NCBI GenBank assembly: GCA_963969495.1
Contig: OZ018326.1
Coordinates: 177,540,497-177,604,496, forward strand
Source of the DNA: Ceratothoa steindachneri
Lineage: Eukaryota > Arthropoda > Malacostraca > Isopoda > Cymothoidae
DNA length: 64,000 nt
Direction of reading: 5' to 3'
The position numbers and the translations under genes were made by a program. Every line of letters starts with the position of its first letter. Positions within the stretch are counted from its first letter, which is position 1. The notes below the pieces were generated by a model that was given only the letters and a program-made list of their open reading frames with translations, was not told where the DNA came from and searched no databases. Below, in pieces: positions 56,749 to 64,000 of the stretch.

Positions 56749-57145
56749 AAAGTTTAAAGATATAATCACAATAAAATGCATGTAAGTGAAATATTTGTTT
56801 TTTATTAACCGCATCGTATGAATGTTACTTTTTTTTGGTGCGACTGTATTTCAAATTTCTGGAAATGAAGTTAATAAGGTTTCGATTCGCTTGTTTTGCT
56901 ACTTAAACACAATGCCTTGTAGAATTTCAAGTCGCGCAAGCCTAGAAACCCATCACCGCGCTCCTCTGTCACGCAGTCTAGTATGTGCTCACCAAAACTA
57001 TATTTACATTGACATTTAACTCTTCGAGCATTATTAGCTTACATTTTCTCATATTAAGCGGAAGCTGTCATATGTCTGACCAATTAAATATTGTAGTCAA
57101 ATCAAGTTGAATTTTTTTCACTTGTTTTTAACTCTAAAAGTCCTC

Positions 57146-58361
57146 TGTCGTAGAATGACTCCCGACGATACCATATATTACACTATTCGTTGAGGGAACT
57201 TCCTTAATTATCTTTAGAGTGCGTTACTGTCTGGCGGCCGATATTATGTATCTTCGATATGCTTAAGAAGTGGAACTGAGCTCAAGGATAATAATAAGGC
57301 TATCATTAATAAAATAGAGTTTTATTAATAATAACTATAAACAATACACAAAAACGGAAAAAATTAACATAAACAGAATGGAAAGGGTCGTGGAGACTCA
57401 AGCTAATCCAAGGATTTAAGGGATTAAAAAGGGTAAAACAAATATAGAGTTAAAGAGATGGGATAGTTCGATAAACCATTTAAAGGACAGGATAGAATTG
57501 ACAAAAAGGGATCAATACTCAAAAGGTGACGTTTGGCTTACGTAACTTTTCATTAGCGTGCAGTGGAAGGTACTTGAAGGAATATTCGGTCCGCTGGCGA
57601 GTTTCAGCCGAAGGATGGGGGGATAAAAGGATCCTGACGAGGCGTCTTGGGAAGGAGAGCCGTTTCTCGACGAACGGCTAGAAGAACAATGGCTGTTCTA
57701 GGTTGTTCTCTTCTGAACAAAGGGGGGATGAGAACCGTCTCTTGTCTACGGGCTCAAGAACAATGGCTGTTCTAATGTTGTTCTCCTTTGAACAACAGGG
57801 GGGGGGGGGTGAGAACCGTTTCTTGGCGAAGGGCTCAAAACGAACAATGGCTGTTCTAATGCTGTTCTCCTTTGAACAACAGGGGGGGAAGCCTTGGGGA
57901 CTTGGCGTCGGAAAGGCTCGAACCTTTGGCACTCAAGGAATATTGTCCTCCTTCTGGACAAGTGATGGTGAATCTCGAGGTCGAGGTCCCTTGGCGCACA
58001 AATGGAGAGAGGGTCGTGGTGATGTTTCGCGACGAAAATCTGGATCTCCAATCTGATCTTAGTGGTAAAGTTTCCATATAAATAGCCAGGACATCTCCTT
58101 GGCGTGGGGGAAAATGGAGTGAAAGCTTGGAGGGAACGCACAGCCGGGCCGGAGAAAAATGCCTTATCTGTTCATAAGCCTAACTCGATCTGGCGAGGTC
58201 GGCGTATGGGGGCGAACGGGGGGGACGATAACCTCCTTGTTTAAACATTGGCATGCGGTAGCTGAGATAAGACTCCAAGCCTCGAATCGAAGATGCACGT
58301 GGGCAGCATCGTGGTTTTTAATAATATGGGATAGGAGTTGAAATTAACTCGTTCTATCACA
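57146..58361. mobile_element. Solo-LTR-like insertion (element 2), about 1216 bp
   Basis: It starts TGTCGTAGAATG and ends TCTATCACA, with TCCTC on both sides (57141-57145 and 58362-58366). It shares length, TGTCGT start, GGCGGCCGA and TGACAAAAAGGGAT, in similar positions, with the insertion at 45197-46414. No coding domain is seen. Open frames in the GC-rich centre (57678-58141) arise from its tandem repeat. Confidence 0.7.
57655..57892. repeat. Tandem repeat (74-84 bp units) inside element 2
   Basis: GAACAATGGCTGTTCT begins at 57684, 57758 and 57842, giving steps of 74 and 84 bp. Each unit then has TTGTTCTC or CTGTTCTC, TGAACAA and a G-run (up to 12 G), and GAGA(G/A)CCGT(T/C)TCT. The GAACA...TGTTC inverted motif recurs in every unit. 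Confidence 0.85.
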
Positions 58362-58366
58362 TCCTC

Positions 58367-61093
58367 GTATGATCTCCCTCTCCTACTTTTCCCAATCTTG
58401 ATCAGTTATCCAGAAAGCGGATCTTAAATTATTACCTGTTTATAATTTTAGAATAAATCTCGCAGTAATTTAGTTGCCTAATTTCAAATACTCGCGTGAT
58501 ATGAATATTTTGCATAAATAGACTAATTCTTATTTTGTCCTGGCCATTTTTATTTATTTATTTAAAAAATGCAGAGCAATTATGCTGACGACAATAAAAG
58601 AAATAGATATAAATAATGTATATTTTTAGCTAAGGTTCATAAAACATCCCAAAACTGGTGTTTTCCAATTTTGCGCCTGTCAATTTCATACATAATATAC
58701 AACCACCGCATGAAAAGCAGGTTTTCCAAAACGTATTGGCTAACTTCAAGCACGATAATTCTTTACAAATTATTTAGCAAAAAAGAAAGTATAACTCTTC
58801 TACAGCATATTTAGGACAGAGAACATACTTTAAATTCGATAGTTTAGACAGCAGCGTTTTTATGAAAAGTATATTAGTTGAACTATTATAAAGCAAAAGT
58901 GTTGAATAAATGCCATGAGATTTAAGGTTTATTTTATATAATCAGGAGTGAAAAAATTCCCCAAATCCTACCTTAAATTTGGAAATTGAATTTAACAAGA
59001 ATAGGAAACAGGAAATAAATATATAGATAAATAATTACTTTTCTTTACTAACCTCAAAATGTCTGACATTCCTTATTTGTTTTAAATTTAAATTCAGTGT
59101 CCAAAGGTTTCATCTCCATACATCTAGTCCTAACAAGACAATTACGCTTCGCTCGGATTGTTTGTGCAATTAAGAAACGTTAAGAATTAAAATGTCGACC
59201 CTGAAAAATTCTATGAGTTACCTACAGAATCCGTATGTAAAAGGTTAAACTATTTAGAAAAATGACATCCATAAGAGAAAAAAGGTATTTAGCAATCATA
59301 ATCTTCCCATGAATGGAGTTAGGTGAGTAATATCAAAAAGATTACCTTTTATTCAAACAAACTATTATTGTCAAATTTAAAGATTATTTGCCTGTTAATT
59401 ATTCAAAGACGCAACTTGCAAATTCTATTACTATTTCAGTGATATTCGCTTAAGAAATTAATAGTGAATCTAGCTCCAGGTTCTATTCCGGTGATTGGTG
59501 TATTCTTGCAGTAAATGAAATTGGATGTGATTTATCACATCAAGATTATAAAGTGGCATTTAAGGTATCTGGTCATGATTTAAATTGATTCGGTATTTGA
59601 AAGTGACGAAGTTACCTTTTCAGAGTACAATAACAAACAAAATCAGGTAACGATTTTCGTTTATTAACATACATTATTTTAAAAAATATGTGGAGATTTC
59701 ATAAGATGTAATCGTATATTCAAGAAATTATACTAAATTAACTAACAAAATATAAAATTGATACATGAAAAATAAGATAATGATGATTCACAGAACTGAT
59801 TAACAAACAAATACACAAGAAAGAAACAATTCAAGAATTAGCAACGTTTAAACTTAAATCACTTAATATGAGGTGTTTTAGCCTTTGTTTTCTATTATTT
59901 CAGTGCAAATACAAACATAGGACTTTCGATATCTTGATATCTCTTTCGAAATAGTTATGAGGAAAAAGTCCTCCTCTAAGTCATCGAGCTGATACTTCTC
60001 TAACGGAGGTCAAGAGTCACTTTGACTTGTGGTGACATGTCTGCAGATTGACTATGACAACAATGTCGTTAAAATGATTTCATGAAATTTCTAGAATGTT
60101 CCTGAATAAATCTTTCTCCTATTCTGCACCTCTCATTATTTTTTGCTAGTTTATTTAGTATATCTATTTCCAATATACCAAAATATCATATGAAACCTTC
60201 TTCAAATATATTAAATCCATACATTTATGTACCATGGAAATTTTATTTACCTATTCATCATATTTTTGTAAAATTTAAATAGAGAAAAATCGTTCACTTA
60301 TTTTCTAATTTTTGTAATCAGAGAAATACTAAAGAGTGATCGACATAAAAGGAAAAAAATATAGTCTAATACTTATTGATACCTGGAGACATTAAGACAC
60401 AATACTTATTTTGAAGTAATTGTACATATAGCAATAAGCAAATTCGCTGTTTTGGGGGGATTTCAATTGTTGCAAAGTTCGGTACATTCCCATTGCAAAA
60501 TCACAAATACAAATAGACGAATTTTAATTCATCAGATGAAACATTTTACTGGCATGATTCAAAGAAACAACTAAAAACAACAGTTAAGAATTAAATACTT
60601 CGAAAAGTGAAAATATGGTTTAGTAATTTTTAGAAAAGAGCACTATAACACAGCAGTTTTTAAACTAAACTGGAAACATCCTAAAAATTGAATTTGTTAT
60701 GGATACCAAACGAAATAATATAATTTCACCTTTTCCTGTAAGTGTTACTAATGAAAAATGGTTCATTCTAAAATTCAGTTTAAAAAAAACTCACAACTAC
60801 CCTATTAGTTATCTATTTTTTCCACCCTCTGTTTTGGCTGGAAAATTAGCTTTTTTCAAGAACTAGTCCATTCATTGTTTAGAACCAGTGATATTATTGA
60901 CAATAACCTACCTTTCATTTCCTATAACACTGGTTCTAAAATATGGTTCACATTTTAATCAAGTAAGAGGAGAGGAACAAATATATAAAAATTATGAAAC
61001 CTTATTTTTGTCCTTTTAATTGTGATGCACAATGGAATGAGTTGAAATTACTTTTTCAGGTCTAGATTCTTCTAGTTTTTAACACTAGATAAG
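58367..61093. other. Intergenic AT-rich DNA, no gene seen
   Basis: About 2.7 kb with no supported gene. A 13-bp inverted repeat lies at 60878-60940. Confidence 0.55.
60878..60940. repeat. Hairpin with perfect 13-bp arms
   Basis: TTTAGAACCAGTG (60878-60890) and CACTGGTTCTAAA (60928-60940) are exact inverted copies around 37 nt. They may be the tips of a tiny eroded element. Confidence 0.7.
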
Positions 61094-61125
61094 TATAAAA
61101 ACAAACCTGCTTTCGTTTATTTCTA
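61094..61125 (+). repeat. Dispersed repeat, copy 2 (with 23997-24028)
   Basis: 32-bp match with one mismatch to 23997-24028. It lies immediately before the GC-rich start of the LINE, so it could be part of the pre-insertion sequence. Confidence 0.6.
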
Positions 61126-61509
61126 ATGACTGCGCTTCACTCCGAATAGAGATACTCCAGACAAACCGAGAGATCTTACGAAGTCCTACTTCTCAACGCT
61201 TCAACTTCGAGAATTTTACGTAGGCGAAGAAATTCTCTACGCCCCAAAACTGCCGACGTCACTGCCTCCGTTTGTAGACTCGCGGACGTATACGCGCGCG
61301 CGCATCCCTCGCCGTAGGCGACGAGTTGGTCCTTGGAATTTGTTTCTCTCCATACGAGAGCAGCATACCTTGTTCCTTATCACTTCTCTGCTAGTCGAGG
61401 CTTGTAGAGACCATCGTTTCTGTCGTGTCCGAATCCCAGAAGGAAGATCTACTTAGACATTTTCTTTTTAGGTAGGGCAGAGTGACGTAGAACGAGTTGA
61501 TAGTAATAG

Positions 61510-62980
61510 GAACACTGTTTGAATAGGAGTTTGGTAGGCTCCGTGGAAAAAATGCTCTCACACCGAGCCGTCATGGATGACCCCAGTGATGAGAAAAGGA
61601 TCTCGCTCTGGGTCAAAGAGCGCCACCCCAAGTCGACGAGGGAGAAAGTCTTCGAGACCATTTTTGCTACCATTGGGGTTGCACTATGCCGTCTAGTGGA
61701 CCAATCCTATGGCTATGTGGCTATATGAGATAGCAACCTAGACGTCGACAAACTCCTAAGTGTAAACTCCCGCTCAAAATTCGACGAGATCGGCTTGTCA
61801 CCAAAGGTTTCACCACACGTGTCTGCCAACGTGTCAGTTAGCTGCCGTCACCTTGACCCTGGGTCGGATCACACAGTACAAGAGAAATGAAGGCCGAAAT
61901 CGATGAAAAGCAAAGTTAAGCAAAAATTGATGAAATTTACAAGTTTAAAAATCGTGATGGAGGGGAGTACACCCACCTCTTCAAAGCGACCTTCCACACA
62001 TCTGAGATGGCAGCCAAGGTGTCAGAGGCAGGCTTAATTATGTTCTGCACCATGGTCTAAGCCTCGTGCATTAAGAGAGAGACTTTTGTTTCAGTACAGG
62101 TCTGCTTATCATGCTACGCCCTGGAGCAGCACACGAAAAAAAAGTGCACATTTCAGGGCAAAGTATATTCAGAGTGCGCCGGAACCAGGCACAGATGGAA
62201 AGAGTGTACCAATGGGGGAGCAAAAAAGTGCTTAAATTGCGGAGGTCCTCACCGTACACTCGATGTCTTGCACCATGAAGAAGACCCTAGTAAATGAGAA
62301 GAAGAGGAACATACAGGAGGAAGAGACCCATAAGGTGAACCTTAGCTAGGCTCAAGCTACACAAAACCAAGAGAAAGGCAAAACACTACTACAACTAGAC
62401 CCAACAATGAATTTGGACCTGGTTATGTGCGTAACTTGCGCCAACTTCGTGAACATAGTCAAACCCAGATGCTACGCCACAAATTAAACATGATGCTCAC
62501 CCAAAATGCAATGAAACCAATGTGGTTTCCCGACAATCATCCCTCGACTGAACTCTACCAAACGGAGAAAAGAAGCAGGCCCAAACCGACTACAAGGAAC
62601 ATATCAAAATCCAGGGACCCCCGACTGAACAAGCGTGATGAGCCCGTAACATCCGAGACAATGGAGACCGATCAGCTGGCCCAAAGGGAGAGTACTTCAC
62701 AAGGGGTGAGCTAACAAAGCAAGCCAGCCGAAATGGACAGGCAGACGACACACAGGCCAAATACCACATACCTAAAGATGCGAATATATGATTCGCCATC
62801 GACTCCACTCCCAAGGATATAATTGAGAGGGAGTAATCAAAGGAAAGTTCAAGTGGGATTTTGACCTCAATGCCACTGAGGAAGAAATGCTTTTGGCACT
62901 CAAAGGAGGAAGCATCAAAATTTGCCCCGAGTCATGCTTTACCCTTTTTTGCACGAGCAATTTAAAAAGAAAAAGTCAGA
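61510..62980 (+). pseudogene. LINE ORF1, gag-like zinc-knuckle protein, broken
   Basis: ORF1 proteins of this type bind the element RNA. Near the start one frame reads RISLWVKERHPKSTREKVFE. Zinc knuckles follow at about 62103-62270: CLSCYALEQHTKKKC (CX2CX5HX4C, complete), YSECAGTRHRWKEC (first Cys replaced by Tyr) and CLNCGGPHRTLDVL (last Cys lost). The C-terminal part is in shifted frames: LRQLREHSQTQMLRHKLNMM (about 62437) and FKWDFDLNATEEEMLLALKG (about 62850). Stops occur at about 62060 and 62295 in the knuckle frame, and several frameshifts are needed. The remaining ATG choices are uncertain. Confidence 0.75.
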
Positions 62981-63041
62981 GAGAGTAAGGTCGCTAACAC
63001 GCAAGAGCCAGCAAAGGTTCAAAACATTCAAGTCGAATAAC

Positions 63042-63995
63042 ATGGCTTTTAATACAAGTTTTATTAGAAAAATTAAGATCTTTTCGCTAAACGTCAATGG
63101 TTGGGAAAACAAAAAATTCGCATATAACATCATCCGCGAAGTAGACCCGGACATTGTCCTAATCTCGAAACATGGCCTTAACACAGATGTGAATCACTTG
63201 AAAATCAACAATTACAATGTTATTTAAGCCAGCCATTTAAATGAGAGATACGATGACGTTGCAATAGCTGTAAGGAAGGGAATCAAATTCAGGGAAATAA
63301 CAGACATGAAAGAATCGTATCTTGCCATTAAAATCGGCACAACCATTGATGACCTTGTCATAGCTGTGGGCTACCAACCTCCCAAACGACCATATCTTCC
63401 CATCCCCAACTTCATCCAACTGTTCAGGAGGAACACCTCTACCATCCTGATCGGAGACCTCAATGCCCGCTGGAGAGAAGCAGGTTACACAACAGGGTTC
63501 AATATTTCGGAAACCTTCCTGAACCTGCTTATTGACCGTGATCTGATGCAAAGAGTCGGCCCAGAATTCCCCACATACCTGACAAGAAGGTCCTCAACGA
63601 CTACTGACATCATCCTCGCAACTCCAAATTTGCCCTGTAACACGCGACAGTCCCTGGCCCATATACCCCATCAGACCATCTAAGTATGGTCACTACCGTG
63701 TCAACTTTCCCTATACAAGTGAAGATTCCATCCTATAGGTGCTTGCCTAAAGCGAACTGCGAAGAGTACAGAAGATTGTTACAGGATTATCAATTGAACT
63801 GGACGGGTGGTCGACATTAAAAAACCTCGACAGTCATCTGGAGGATATTACGGCAGGACTAAAGGAGGCGGAGAGGGTAGCCATCCCTACACTTGGTTAC
63901 CAGACTCTCCCAGCACCACGTTGGGACGAGACTATCATACAAAAGAACAGGCTAGACAAACTAGTCTTGGAGATAAGAAGACATAGAAATACAGC
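63042..63995 (+). pseudogene. LINE ORF2, endonuclease domain, partial
   Basis: The ATG at 63042 gives MAFNTSFIRKIKIFSLNVNG, with the N-terminal strand and the Asn of the APE fold. VLISKHGLN (about 63160) has Lys where the catalytic Glu is expected. After a stop at 63225-63227 the domain continues with VAIAVRKGIKF, LVIAVGYQPPKRPYLPIP, TILIGDLNARWREAGYTT (GDLNA box, about 63450), FPTYLTRRSSTTTDIILATP (about 63568) and, in another frame, PSDHLSKYGHYRVN (SDH box, about 63670). The region beyond gives ERVAIPTLG and EIRRHRNTAN, the usual linker to RT. Two or more breaks are present, and the window ends before RT. Confidence 0.82.
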
Positions 63996-64000
63996 AAACC

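Larger units (their letters stand above)
54950..56848 (+). mobile_element. Tc1-type transposon, 5' truncated and split by an LTR-like insertion
   Basis: The transposase catalytic region lies in two parts (54960-55167 and 56307-56748) either side of a 1139-bp insert. The 3' end is a terminal repeat whose reverse complement reads TACAGTCGCACCAAAAAAAA, closing on TA at 56847-56848. The left terminal repeat and the DNA-binding domain are missing. The terminal sequence differs from that of the Tc1 at 50.3-50.9 kb, so this is another family. Confidence 0.85.
61126..64000 (+). mobile_element. LINE with gag-like ORF1 and endonuclease ORF2, runs off the window
   Basis: A GC-rich leader (about 61126-61500, probable 5' UTR with internal promoter) is followed by ORF1 (gag-like, zinc knuckles, to about 62980) and the endonuclease part of ORF2 (from 63042). 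This layout is typical of I/jockey-like LINEs. Because the 5' leader is present, the copy may be full length on the left side; its RT should lie beyond the right edge. It differs from the LINE at 1-4.4 kb in its endonuclease sequence. Confidence 0.8.

Noticed and set aside
57678..58141. Overlapping proline- and glycine-rich frames on both strands
   Set aside because: They lie over the G-run tandem repeat of LTR-like element 2, and the openness comes from composition.
61519..61728. 69-codon frame shown as starting with methionine
   Set aside because: The first codon is TTG, not ATG. The peptide belongs to the broken LINE ORF1, so it is reported as part of that element.

Overview
This window looks like a stretch of an invertebrate nuclear genome built almost entirely of decayed transposable elements in AT-rich filler. 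I found no convincing host protein-coding gene, rRNA gene, intact tRNA gene or CRISPR array. The mix of families suggests an arthropod, perhaps a crustacean: CR1/L2-type and gag-plus-endonuclease LINEs, Penelope-like elements with GIY-YIG domains, Ty3/gypsy, mariner, Tc1, palindromic MITEs and long (TA)n tracts. The organism is an inference from element families, chiefly the C-terminal segment of the first LINE; no host gene confirms it.

Left part (1-21 kb). A broken plus-strand LINE lies at about 1.07-4.36 kb. A short minus-strand L2-type 3' fragment lies at 7.58-7.95 kb. A plus-strand L2-type LINE (9.34-15.29 kb) is split by a 5'-truncated CR1-type LINE (10096-13120), which has a 7-bp target duplication and a tandem-repeat tail. 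A 41-bp minisatellite follows at 16.2 kb. A minus-strand relative of the split L2 element (18.5-20.88 kb) keeps a 434-codon reverse transcriptase frame. A 300-bp tandem duplication follows at 21.0-21.66 kb.

Middle part (21.7-46.5 kb). This is mostly featureless AT-rich DNA with islands: a 203-bp foldback (25.7 kb), a CR1 C-terminal fragment (26.0 kb), a minus-strand Ty3/gypsy RT-RNase H remnant with LTR-like sequence (29.7-31.56 kb), a long palindrome (32.3 kb), a three-fold diverged repeat (33.5-34.1 kb), two (TA)n tracts, a decayed mariner next to a 166-bp palindromic MITE (38.3-39.3 kb), and two direct copies of an approximately 800-bp segment (42.5 and 44.5 kb). The second copy is interrupted by a 1218-bp TG...CA insertion with a target duplication.

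Right part (46.5-64 kb). After about 3 kb of AT-rich DNA come a probable tRNA-derived SINE (49.8 kb), a truncated Tc1 (50.3-50.9 kb), further (TA)n tracts, two different Penelope-like elements on the minus strand (51.6-52.8 and 53.1-54.05 kb), a Tc1 transposase split by a 1139-bp TG...CA insertion (54.95-56.85 kb), and a second member (57146-58361) of the LTR-like family seen at 45.2 kb, with nearly identical length. The window ends inside a LINE whose ORF1 has zinc knuckles and whose ORF2 begins with an endonuclease (61.1 kb to the edge).

There is no operon-like cooperation between genes here. The readable signal is an insertion history: CR1 into L2, an LTR element into Tc1, and an LTR element into an older duplication. 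Three nested insertions can be dated relative to their hosts, and two of them have recognisable empty-site or pre-insertion sequence for comparison.
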